A program made the translations under genes and the position numbers. DNA of 49,861 nucleotides from a bacterium (GTDB lineage: Bacteria > Elusimicrobiota > Elusimicrobia > UBA1565 > UBA9628), in assembly GCA_021822495.1 (NCBI GenBank), contig JAKAQO010000011.1:1-49861 (forward strand), given 5' to 3'. Below, one piece after another: positions 16,274 through 23,978 of this stretch. Numbering within the stretch: the stretch's first letter is position 1; every line of letters begins with the position of its first letter. The notes under the pieces were generated by a model. That model was not told the DNA's origin, ran no database searches, and worked only from the letters and a program-made list of their open reading frames with translations.

Positions 16274-16533
16274 AAAAGGAAGCCAGAAACATTGCGGCTT
16301 CCGTGCGCCAGCGTCTTCTCAACCGGGCCAAGGAAACCCATCGTCCTTTCGAAAACATCGACAAGCGGACTCAGTGGAAGGCTTTTATCCGCAGGTCGCA
16401 ACTTGAGAATGCGCCCCAAGAACTCAAAGAATTCGTATTAATGTTGCGCGAATTCCTCATCCCTGTTTGCAAGTCCGTAATGGACGGCAAAGCTTTAGGT
16501 CTGTGGGCTGCGCCCGGTCCTTGGAGAGATTAA
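16270..16533 (+). pseudogene. AbiEii toxin with in-frame loss of the catalytic core
   Basis: Residues 1-27 (NIAASVRQRLLNRAKET) are the typical AbiEii N terminus, and residues 30-87 (RTQWKAFIRRSQLENAPQEL, ending in PGPWRD) are the typical AbiEii C terminus. The roughly 200 residues that normally lie between, including the nucleotidyltransferase GS...DxD active site, are absent. Full-length relatives are about 290 residues. The reading frame is kept across the junction, so a short protein could still be made, but it cannot be an active toxin. It overlaps abiEi by 4 bases. Confidence 0.75.
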
Positions 16534-16597
16534 TCTAAAAGGTCTAAGCGAAAAAAATGAGCAAAAGCCAACAAAACGAAATTGCGCGTCCATTAAA

Positions 16598-16623
16598 ATT
16601 CTCAATTCTGTATAATTGAGAAT
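16598..16623. promoter_or_regulatory. Perfect 10-bp inverted repeat over a -10 box
   Basis: ATTCTCAATT (16598-16607) and AATTGAGAAT (16614-16623) are perfect complements separated by 6 bases. TATAAT (16611-16616) lies inside and the ATG of the glycosyltransferase follows at 16626. It is a candidate repressor site; the regulator is unknown. Alternatively it could act as a terminator for the abiE transcript. Confidence 0.55.
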
Positions 16624-16625
16624 CA

Positions 16626-17780
16626 ATGCTTCACGCGCTTAACTCTCTCTTCGCGGTTTGGGCGACGCTCTTACTGATAGGCCTCTGGGCTTCTGCCCTT
16701 GCGACTTTCCGGCACTTTGGCCGGAGCGAACTTTCCTCCAGTTCGACTTTCGCCGAGAAAATGACCCTCATTCGCCCCATCAGAGGTCTCAATGATGGAA
16801 TTAGGGAAGCCTTGGAGTCTCTCGCGGAATCCGACACCCAACGCCGATTGGAAATTCTCATTGCCATGGAATCTTCCGACGATCCGGCTTATCCCATTGC
16901 CGTTGGATTTTCCCAATATAAAAAGGAAAGAAACGTCTCCATCATTCTCACCGGACCCAGCCAAGGCCGGATGGGCAAAATCCACAACATGATCGAGGCC
17001 TTTCCCAAAGCCAAAAGCCCCTTCGTGGTTTTTTCCGACGCCGACGCTTGGGCCAGCCCGGCCCTCATCCGAGAAACCGCCCGCGCTTTTGGCTCCGGCT
17101 ATGACGCGGTCTTTGCTCTTCCTTATTTTGCGGAACCTAAAAATGCGGCGGAAATGAGCTTTGCCGTAGCCCTCAATCATGGATTTTCAACCCCCGCCGC
17201 GCTGAGTTATTATTTATTTAAATTTCCGTTTTGCGCCGGAGCCTGGATGGGATTTTCAAAAGAAGTGATTGAGAAAATAGGCGGTCTTCAGTCTTTTGAG
17301 AAGCGCATCGCGGATGATTATTCCTTGGGGATGGCGGTTTCAAAATCTGGCGGCAAACACGCTTTTCTTAATCGTCCCGTCTTTTTCAGAGAGACCACGG
17401 AAAGCGTCAAGGACACTTTTCAGCATTTATCCAAGTGGGCTTCGATCATCCATTCGTGCCTTCCCAATCTTTATTTTATCGCCCCGCTTTTTTCTCCCAC
17501 TCACGCGGCGCTCTTATTTCTTATCTTCGCCTGGCTGACCCACGGGCATATTTTTGCCGCCTGGATACTCTTTCTTGCGACGGTTTCTTCTCGTATCGTA
17601 GTGGGAGTTATCCAAGACTTAAGGGTCGCGCGCAAGATAATGCCAATCTACTCTTATCTTGGAATTCCCATCTTTGATCTCGCGGCCACCGCCATTTGGC
17701 TTTCCGGCTTTCGCCGGACCATTCAATGGAGAAGCAAGAGTTACCGCTTATCCCCCGGTTGCCAAGCGGAAGTGATTTAA
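16626..17780 (+). CDS. Family 2/21 glycosyltransferase, ceramide glucosyltransferase/HpnI-like (384 aa)
   Basis: An N-terminal membrane helix (about 5-27), a GT-A catalytic domain (about 45-260) with the metal-binding FSDADAW, and two or three C-terminal membrane helices (about 285-370) ending in IQWRSKSYRL. This is the layout of the ceramide-glucosyltransferase family, which includes the hopanoid enzyme HpnI. The HAD-like or squalene genes expected for hopanoid synthesis are not in the window, so the acceptor lipid is unknown. A perfect palindrome covers its -10 box. It converges with tolB, with only 2 bases between the stop codons. Confidence 0.8.
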   Translation: MLHALNSLFAVWATLLLIGLWASALATFRHFGRSELSSSSTFAEKMTLIRPIRGLNDGIREALESLAESDTQRRLEILIAMESSDDPAYPIAVGFSQYKKERNVSIILTGPSQGRMGKIHNMIEAFPKAKSPFVVFSDADAWASPALIRETARAFGSGYDAVFALPYFAEPKNAAEMSFAVALNHGFSTPAALSYYLFKFPFCAGAWMGFSKEVIEKIGGLQSFEKRIADDYSLGMAVSKSGGKHAFLNRPVFFRETTESVKDTFQHLSKWASIIHSCLPNLYFIAPLFSPTHAALLFLIFAWLTHGHIFAAWILFLATVSSRIVVGVIQDLRVARKIMPIYSYLGIPIFDLAATAIWLSGFRRTIQWRSKSYRLSPGCQAEVI

Positions 17781-17782
17781 AA

Positions 17783-19084
17783 TTATCGAGACCAGGTAGG
17801 AGTCGCGCTGTTGCCGCGAATTTTTGAGAGGGCATGAGGGGCTGAGCCGTCGGCATCCATCACATACAGCCGAGCAATCCCGTTTTTTCCAGTTCGGCTA
17901 AAAACAATAAAACGACCGTCCGGAGACCAGGAAGGGTTCTCGCTGGAACCGTTTCCATGGGTAATGTCCCGCTCGTCAGTCCCTGTGATATCAGTCAGTA
18001 AAATATCCAATTTATCGGTTGGGGACACTCTTCCCGCGAAAGTAATCCATTGCCCGGTGGGAGACCAAGAGGGAGAATCACACCAGTTGAGCATCGTGAG
18101 TCTCTTGGCGCGTCCGGTCAATAAATCCATCGTATAAACTTCTGGGTTGCCCGCCCGGCCGGAGACAAAAGCGATTTGGCCGGCATCCGGAGAAAAAGTC
18201 GGGGAACTGTCAGCCCCCCGGTCATTAGTCAGCTGGGTTAAATGGCCATTGACGATATTTTTAACATAGATATTCGGGTTTTTTCCGCGCGATAAAGTCA
18301 TCAAAAGCTTGTCTCCGTTGGGAGAAAATCCGCCGGCGATGTTAAGCCCCTGATAGGTCGAGAAAGGCCGCGGACGGCTGCCCGGCTTTAAATCTAGGAT
18401 AAAAAGATCAGGGTTTCCATTTTTATAACTGGTATAAACAATTTGTTTCCCATCCGGTGTGAAACGGGGCAAAATATCAATGGAATGATCCCAGGTCAGC
18501 CTTCTCAAATTCTCTCCGTCATAATCGATAATGTAAATTTCCTTGTGGGTTGTCTGATCGTTAGAGAAGGCAATTCTCGTATGCGCAATCCCCGGTTTTC
18601 CAGTTAGGGCACGGACAATCTCATCAGAAATTTGGTGGGCCATGGCCCGCCAAGAATCAGCCGGACCTTTATAAAAATGCCCTAAAATAAGCGAGCCAGA
18701 ATTGAGATCTAAAAGGTGAATAGTAATCTGAAGTTGATCCAGGGCCTGTGAGACTTCCGCGGTCATTAAAAAAGACGCGCCTTTCTTTCGCCAATGAGAG
18801 GCGATTTCTCTCGCGTTTGAGCCGTTGAAAAGAGGCCCGTTTTCCAATACATTGAAATACCGAGACATAAGTAAATCCGCCCGCACGACAGTCCAGAGTT
18901 TATGCGCCATCAGAGCCGTATTTTTTTGTCCCATGGGACGAGCGATAAAAGGCGGAAAGGCGAGATTCAGAAGCGGCTGGGATTGGCTTTGACCCGAGAG
19001 TTGGAGATAAAGTTCGTTGGTGTCGGCCCAAAGAGGGGTTTGAAATAAAAAAAGAACCGAAAACAACCAGACAATTTTTTTCAC
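17783..19084 (-). CDS. tolB: Tol-Pal system beta-propeller protein TolB (433 aa)
   Basis: A signal peptide (1-20, ending WADT) is followed by the TolB N-terminal domain (to about 170) and a six-bladed propeller with repeats such as SPTFSPDAGQIAF, DSPSWSPTGQWITF and NPSWSPDGRFIVF. TolB is periplasmic and binds Pal, taking part in outer-membrane constriction during division. The start is GTG at 19084, overlapping the stop of the upstream gene by 4 bases. It is the last gene of a pal-cpoB-tolB operon; tolQRA are not in the window. Confidence 0.93.
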   Translation of the reverse strand: MKKIVWLFSVLFLFQTPLWADTNELYLQLSGQSQSQPLLNLAFPPFIARPMGQKNTALMAHKLWTVVRADLLMSRYFNVLENGPLFNGSNAREIASHWRKKGASFLMTAEVSQALDQLQITIHLLDLNSGSLILGHFYKGPADSWRAMAHQISDEIVRALTGKPGIAHTRIAFSNDQTTHKEIYIIDYDGENLRRLTWDHSIDILPRFTPDGKQIVYTSYKNGNPDLFILDLKPGSRPRPFSTYQGLNIAGGFSPNGDKLLMTLSRGKNPNIYVKNIVNGHLTQLTNDRGADSSPTFSPDAGQIAFVSGRAGNPEVYTMDLLTGRAKRLTMLNWCDSPSWSPTGQWITFAGRVSPTDKLDILLTDITGTDERDITHGNGSSENPSWSPDGRFIVFSRTGKNGIARLYVMDADGSAPHALSKIRGNSATPTWSR

Positions 19085-19917
19085 TGCGCCGAGGCTTGCC
19101 CTTTATTTTTTTTCTTTGTCTTGGTTTTATGGGAAATTTTATGAAGCAATCTTTTTAATTCCAAGGCCGCCGCGTGGGCTTCTGGAGTTCGCGGGAAATC
19201 GTTCTCAACGGATTCCAGATACTGTTCCGCTTCCTGCTTTTTCCCGCCGAGATGAATCAAGGAACGCGCGTACATCAGTCTCGTTGAGGGAATCAAATTA
19301 TTTTTCGGGTAGCGAGTCATGAAAAGAGCGAACTTTTCTCCGGCTTTCTTCCACTCTTTGAGACCGTAATAACAACGCCCCAGTTTATAAAGAGCGGCAT
19401 CGGCAAAAGCCCCAGTAGGATATTTTTGCAGGTATTCGTTAAAGCCTTGGGCGGCCAAGTCATAATTTTTAAGGCCCAATCGGATGTCGGCGGAGTTGAA
19501 AACTTCAGTCGGAGAATGGGCGCGGGATTTTTCGTCTTTTTCCAAAGCCGCCTTTTGGGCTTCTATACTCTTAATCTGCTGAGCCGTCAAAGCCTTGCCG
19601 ATAGAAAGAACTTGATTGGCGATCTGGACGCGCATGTCATCTATTTTTGAAGACAAGTCGCCCATCTGGCTTTCGTTTTCCTTGATTGTTTCGGTATAAA
19701 CCCCCAAATCGTCATGGAGATTTTTCACTTGTTCGGACAAATCGGCCTGATTATCCTGAAGGGAACTGAGGGTCTTTTGAAGGCCGACGAGTTGTTGTTT
19801 GAGAGCGTCAGTCTGCGCTTCCAGATCAATGACGTCCTGTTGGGTCGCGACGCAAGCGCTCAAAAAAGAAACGCCGAAGGCAAGAGCCGCAAACAGAACT
19901 GTTTTTCTTACGCGCAC
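19081..19917 (-). CDS. Tol-Pal associated coordinator CpoB/YbgF-like lipoprotein (278 aa)
   Basis: The N terminus is a lipoprotein signal (lipobox LSAC, Cys at residue 22), unlike the soluble E. coli protein. A coiled coil follows (about 30-130), then tetratricopeptide repeats (about 140-265, AADALYKLGRCYYGLKEWKKA-type). CpoB couples peptidoglycan synthesis with Tol-driven constriction. The start is GTG at 19917 with GAAGG upstream. It lies between pal and tolB; in E. coli ybgF follows pal, so gene order differs. Confidence 0.85.
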   Translation of the reverse strand: MRVRKTVLFAALAFGVSFLSACVATQQDVIDLEAQTDALKQQLVGLQKTLSSLQDNQADLSEQVKNLHDDLGVYTETIKENESQMGDLSSKIDDMRVQIANQVLSIGKALTAQQIKSIEAQKAALEKDEKSRAHSPTEVFNSADIRLGLKNYDLAAQGFNEYLQKYPTGAFADAALYKLGRCYYGLKEWKKAGEKFALFMTRYPKNNLIPSTRLMYARSLIHLGGKKQEAEQYLESVENDFPRTPEAHAAALELKRLLHKISHKTKTKKKNKGQASAQ

Positions 19918-19954
19918 TCAAAACCTTCGGCGATTTCTTTCCAATGAATAAAGT

Positions 19955-20575
19955 TTATTGTCCGGCCGCCGGCGATGGAGCGGGAACTGGCGCCGTGGTC
20001 GAAGAAGAGGCCGGAGTCAAAGACGCGGCGCTCTTGGCCGCAATTTTCTCCCGCACCAAGGTATCGGCATGGCGGTTTTTAGACCAGCACGATTCTGTCA
20101 TCTCCGTACACACCAGTTTTTCTTTTCCATAAGAAATCGTGGCTATCCGATGCCCGGAAATTCCAAGAAGCATATAATAACTGCGAACTGATTTCGCGCG
20201 GCGCTGTCCCAAAGCCAGGTTATACTCGACCGTTCCTCTTTGGTCACAGTTTCCCGTCACCGACACATCCATATCAGGATGATTCTTCAGATAATGGGCG
20301 TTTTTCTTTAAAATAGCGCGAGTAGCCGAATTCAATTTCGAGCTGTCATAGTTAAAATAAACGGAAACCAATTGCGGAACTTCCTCGAACTCGCCTCCGC
20401 GTAAACTCGCCTCGGTCATGGTTGAAGATGCGACCGTCGGTGTAGAAACGGCCACCGCCGCCGGCGGGGTCTGAACGCCGCTGACCTTTATATGCTTCGG
20501 AGAACATGAGATAAAAGCAAGCACGCCCACGGTAACAATGCCGACAGAGACGAATTGCACGAAAGTCTTTTTCAT
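19955..20575 (-). CDS. pal: Peptidoglycan-associated lipoprotein Pal (206 aa)
   Basis: A lipoprotein signal peptide with lipobox ISC (Cys24), a Pro/Thr/Ala-rich linker, and an OmpA-family peptidoglycan-binding domain (about 75-185) with the signature VTGNCDQRGTVEYNLALGQR. The C-terminal 25 residues are Ala/Ser/Pro-rich. It anchors the outer membrane to peptidoglycan and binds TolB. The ATG is preceded by GGAG at a comfortable distance, and a TATAAT box on the reverse strand (20635-20630) gives a leader of about 45 bases, so this operon is leadered, unlike many neighbours. Confidence 0.92.
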   Translation of the reverse strand: MKKTFVQFVSVGIVTVGVLAFISCSPKHIKVSGVQTPPAAVAVSTPTVASSTMTEASLRGGEFEEVPQLVSVYFNYDSSKLNSATRAILKKNAHYLKNHPDMDVSVTGNCDQRGTVEYNLALGQRRAKSVRSYYMLLGISGHRIATISYGKEKLVCTEMTESCWSKNRHADTLVREKIAAKSAASLTPASSSTTAPVPAPSPAAGQ

Positions 20576-20629
20576 AATTTTTTAGTTTCTCCTTAGAAGT
20601 CCCATCATGGCCCGAACCAACTCCCATTC

Positions 20630-20655
20630 ATTATAACAAAAAAATATGTTAGAAT
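20630..20655. promoter_or_regulatory. Divergent promoters of pal and the gene at 20680
   Basis: TATAAT on the reverse strand (20635-20630) serves pal, and TAGAAT on the forward strand (20650-20655) serves the gene starting at 20680. Both genes have Shine-Dalgarno sequences (GGAG and AAGGAG). No clear -35 consensus was found for either. Confidence 0.5.
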
Positions 20656-20679
20656 AGCAAAAGATAAAGGAGACATATC

Positions 20680-21579
20680 ATGGCATTTAAAAGGAAAGAA
20701 ACCGTCATTGAAGCGATTGACTTAAATACCATCACTCCCGAGGACGCGGAAAGCCGCATTATCGCCGGCGTCAAGAAATATGCCACCAACGAACCCAATT
20801 GGTCCAAAGCGGACGCCAATACCCCCTATCTCGGACACATTATAGGAATGGGAATCGAATCCGCCAATCTTGCCGACATCACCATGTCTATTGAAAGACA
20901 ATTTTTAACCAAAAAAACCCGCCGCGTCCCTATTGAAGGAACCAATGACTTCCGACTGGAAGACGGCGAATTGGGAAAACTCCGGATTTTAGACGGCCAG
21001 GACGCGACCGCCGCGACCCCCGGCCTATCCATCAAAATGTTGATGGATATCGGACATATGCCGAAAAACGAGACTTACTTATCCAAGGTGGTCGGGTTTG
21101 CCTATATTTCCAGCATTGGAGAAGGCTATCGCCTGAACGAATCTATCAAGAAACTAATCTCCCGAATCGAAAGATTGACCGGCAACGAAAAAACGGAAGC
21201 CGTCCAAAATCTAAAGGCAATGCTCGCTCAAGCGAAAACTTACCTCACGGATATTTCCGATTCCAAGCGCTTCGCCGAATCCAAGCAGAAGACCTTCCTA
21301 TCTGACAAGGCCGCTCACGATAATTTGGCTCAAGAGTTAGTTCTTCTCCAAGACAAAATTAAAGGGTTGTCCACCTCCAATGACCACGAAAGAGTGTCCG
21401 CCCTTAACGCTGAACAGGCCGAACTTAAAACGCGCCTGAAGATAAGTTCCGACAAATTGCGGGTGTCTTCCGAAATCGCCTCCTGCGCGGCCCGAAGGTC
21501 CCCTATTGAAGAAGCCAAGGTTCTTGAGATTACCTCTATCATCTCGTCAACCATGGCCCAAGCGGAAAAAATTTCCTAG
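20680..21579 (+). CDS. Hypothetical cytoplasmic protein (299 aa)
   Basis: No signal peptide or membrane segment. The first 170 residues are mixed; residues about 155-270 are helical and probably coiled coil (ESIKKLISRIERLTG, AAHDNLAQELVLLQDKIKG). No family is recognised. The ATG follows AAGGAG by 7 bases and a TAGAAT box lies 25 bases upstream, so it is well expressed in principle. It precedes the acyltransferase gene, which begins 13 bases after its stop if GTG 21593 is used, suggesting an operon with lipid metabolism genes. Confidence 0.75.
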   Translation: MAFKRKETVIEAIDLNTITPEDAESRIIAGVKKYATNEPNWSKADANTPYLGHIIGMGIESANLADITMSIERQFLTKKTRRVPIEGTNDFRLEDGELGKLRILDGQDATAATPGLSIKMLMDIGHMPKNETYLSKVVGFAYISSIGEGYRLNESIKKLISRIERLTGNEKTEAVQNLKAMLAQAKTYLTDISDSKRFAESKQKTFLSDKAAHDNLAQELVLLQDKIKGLSTSNDHERVSALNAEQAELKTRLKISSDKLRVSSEIASCAARRSPIEEAKVLEITSIISSTMAQAEKIS

Positions 21580-21592
21580 GAATCTTCCGTAC

Positions 21593-22993
21593 GTGCTTTC
21601 GGAGGAGGGCGTTAAAGACATTCGTCGTCAGCGTTTCTTAAGCCTTTTTGTCGATTGGTTCGTCTATCTTTTTACCCTCCTCCTCATTCGCTACGTCTTT
21701 AAATACAAGATTAAAAATTTAAAAGAATTTCGCCGAGAAGCCCAAGCCGCGCTCAAAAACCATCAAGGCGCTCTTATATGGGCTGCGAATCATCTGACCA
21801 TGGTTGATTCCTTTCTCATCTTCTGGGCCACGACTCCCTGGACGTCGGCGTTCAAGGATTCCCGGATTCCCTGGTCCACGCCGGAAATTGAAAACTACTA
21901 CTACATAGGCAGTTGGATTAAAAAACATTTTATTCGGTCTCTCATGTATCTTTGCCGTTGCATCCCCATCTCGCGCAACAAACTAGGGAAAGAGGGTCAA
22001 ACTGAGAGACAAGAAGTTTTTGATAAATGCGCTTGGGTCTTAAAAGAAGGAGGTTCGGTCTTCGTTTTTCCGGAAGCCACTCGCGCGAGAAACGGCTGGT
22101 TTGACCGGCATCATCCCAAGGATTTTCTCGGGCGCCTGGCCCTGGAAGCCCCCAAGGTTCAATTTTTCTGCGTCTATTTGAGAGGAGAAAGTCAATTTTA
22201 TTCCACCACCCGTCCGTGCACGGGAGAAACTTTCCGCGCGTATTTTAAAATACTCCCGGGGCGACTCGATGGAGAAACGACGCCCAGGCAAATATCCACG
22301 CGCCTCTTCAATGTTTTGGGCGATTTACAAGACCGCTGGTTTCAAGAAGCGGCAGCTCTTAAAAACTGCTCTGGAAACGATCTCATTGACCTCAAAGCGT
22401 CCCATACCCTCGAACATTTTGAGGAAGAAAATGAAGAGAACACGGAATGGATACTGCGTCATCTGACAGATAAAGAAGCCGCCTACTGGAGAACCCAGCC
22501 CCTGGAAAAACGCTTTTTAATTTTCTGGAAATTTTTCGCCGCCAAAGAAGCGGCCTCAAAGGCCCTTGAAAGATCCGGCATCTCAATTCCCATTGGAGCT
22601 TTTCACTCTTTTGAAACCGATCTCTTCATAAATAAAATTACGCATCGCCCCACCGGCGCCAAATTGAGCATCGCCTTCACCGATGAAGACCAAGACAAGC
22701 TTCACTGCGTCGCAGTTTTTCGAGGCGGCGCCATTGAAGATGACGGGATTCCCGGAGACATTCTTTGGTCCATTGATTCCTTGCCTCCAGGCGAAAACCC
22801 TGGCGAATACGCGAGAGAGAGAGCGCTTTATTTTATCGCCGAATCTTCCGATGATATTCCGTCTCCCGCAAGCCTGGCCATCTCGGTTCAAAACGGCCTT
22901 CCGGTAATCTACCGGAGCGGACAAGCGCTCGACATCAGCCTGTCCTTGTCCCACTCCGGCCGCTACGTCGCCTATAGCTTCATGATCTCATAA
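21593..22993 (+). CDS. Fusion of PlsC-type acyltransferase and AcpS-like phosphopantetheinyl transferase (466 aa)
   Basis: The N-terminal half has a membrane segment (about 18-40) and the lysophospholipid acyltransferase motifs NHLTMVD (HX4D) and VFPEATR (close to FPEGTR). The C-terminal half (about 270-466) has LIDLKAS, then WKFFAAKEAASKAL, the WxxKEAxxK magnesium/CoA motif of phosphopantetheinyl transferases, and finally ISLSLSHSGRYVAYSF, in the order found in AcpS-like enzymes. The GTG at 21593 is preferred because AGGAA lies 10 bases upstream; an ATG at 21506 would overlap the upstream gene by 74 bases. A malonyltransferase-like gene follows 19 bases on. The fusion suggests coupling of carrier-protein activation to acyl transfer. 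Confidence 0.7.
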   Translation: MLSEEGVKDIRRQRFLSLFVDWFVYLFTLLLIRYVFKYKIKNLKEFRREAQAALKNHQGALIWAANHLTMVDSFLIFWATTPWTSAFKDSRIPWSTPEIENYYYIGSWIKKHFIRSLMYLCRCIPISRNKLGKEGQTERQEVFDKCAWVLKEGGSVFVFPEATRARNGWFDRHHPKDFLGRLALEAPKVQFFCVYLRGESQFYSTTRPCTGETFRAYFKILPGRLDGETTPRQISTRLFNVLGDLQDRWFQEAAALKNCSGNDLIDLKASHTLEHFEEENEENTEWILRHLTDKEAAYWRTQPLEKRFLIFWKFFAAKEAASKALERSGISIPIGAFHSFETDLFINKITHRPTGAKLSIAFTDEDQDKLHCVAVFRGGAIEDDGIPGDILWSIDSLPPGENPGEYARERALYFIAESSDDIPSPASLAISVQNGLPVIYRSGQALDISLSLSHSGRYVAYSFMIS

Positions 22994-23012
22994 AACATAA
23001 AGGGAATAAGCA

Positions 23013-23954
23013 ATGAGCCAAAAACAATGTCTTCTGTTTGCGGGACAATCGGTGCAAGAAGCCGGAATGGGAAAGGAACTTTTAAAAATCCCCCAATCAC
23101 GGGAAATCATTTTGCGCCTCAAGCCTTTTTTGGGACAAGACCTCGAATATCTATTGACGGAAATGCCCGATTCCGAACTCGCCTTGACCTTTAACGCCCA
23201 AAGAGCCATTTTCGCGCATCATCTCGCCAACTATTTCGCTTATCAAGCGGCGCATCCGGACTGGGTTTTAAGCGGCGCCCTGGGACATTCCATGGGGATT
23301 GTCGCGGCTTTGGTCGCGGCGGGATCTTTAAGCGTCGAGAATGCGGGAAAATTCATCGCGGTTCGCGCCAAGGCCTTTTCGGATATATGCAAGACCTTCA
23401 CGGTCCCGATGGGGCTTGCCGCTGTAAGTTCCGATGATTTTAAAGACGTCGTGGACGAAGCCGCTCATTTTGCCGCGATTTCAGTTGCCCTTTACAACAC
23501 TAAAAGTCGGGGAGTTCTGGGCGGAACGCTGGATGAACTTGAAAACTTCGCCCAAAAAGCGCGGGAGGAAGATTGGCCGGTCCGCGTCAAGGTCCTTCGC
23601 GTCGAAGGCCCTTATCACACCAAGGCCTTTACGCCTTGCCGTGCGGAACTTGATCGGGCCTTGGCTACTATTGAGATTAAGCCGCCTCAAGTTCCGGTTT
23701 TCATGGGAACCTCGGGGCAAGCCGAAACAGATCCTGAAAAAATTCGCCTCCTGCTTTCGGCTCAAGCCGATTCTTGCGAACTTTATTTTCAGGCCGTTCA
23801 AGCCGCTTACGCCGATGGACAACGCCATTTTATTGAAATTGCCCACAAGCCCCAGCCGATTACCTGGATTCCCGAGCAATTAATTTCAGATGATGGTGCC
23901 TTCCTTGAAGGCGTCACGATGACCGCCGTCAAAACAGAAGAGATCGGGCTTTAG
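23013..23954 (+). CDS. Malonyl-CoA:ACP transacylase (FabD)-like protein (313 aa)
   Basis: The acyltransferase fold is indicated by LLFAGQSVQEAGMG (the GQGxQ-like oxyanion segment), GHSMGIVAALVAAG with the nucleophilic Ser, and EGPYHTKAFTP with the catalytic His. The family transfers malonyl or other acyl groups from CoA to an acyl carrier protein. The divergence from housekeeping FabD (GHSLGE, VPFH) and the gene's place after a PlsC-AcpS-like fusion suggest a dedicated lipid pathway rather than general fatty-acid synthesis. The ATG lies 19 bases after the previous stop. Confidence 0.8.
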   Translation: MSQKQCLLFAGQSVQEAGMGKELLKIPQSREIILRLKPFLGQDLEYLLTEMPDSELALTFNAQRAIFAHHLANYFAYQAAHPDWVLSGALGHSMGIVAALVAAGSLSVENAGKFIAVRAKAFSDICKTFTVPMGLAAVSSDDFKDVVDEAAHFAAISVALYNTKSRGVLGGTLDELENFAQKAREEDWPVRVKVLRVEGPYHTKAFTPCRAELDRALATIEIKPPQVPVFMGTSGQAETDPEKIRLLLSAQADSCELYFQAVQAAYADGQRHFIEIAHKPQPITWIPEQLISDDGAFLEGVTMTAVKTEEIGL

Positions 23955-23978
23955 AGAATCTGGTTTGTTTCACTCCGC

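Noticed and set aside
11391-16533. The accessory region as an integrative island using tRNA-Val as attachment site.
   Set aside because: The island lies on the 5' side of the tRNA, no duplicated tRNA 3' end was found by eye, and there is no integrase gene.
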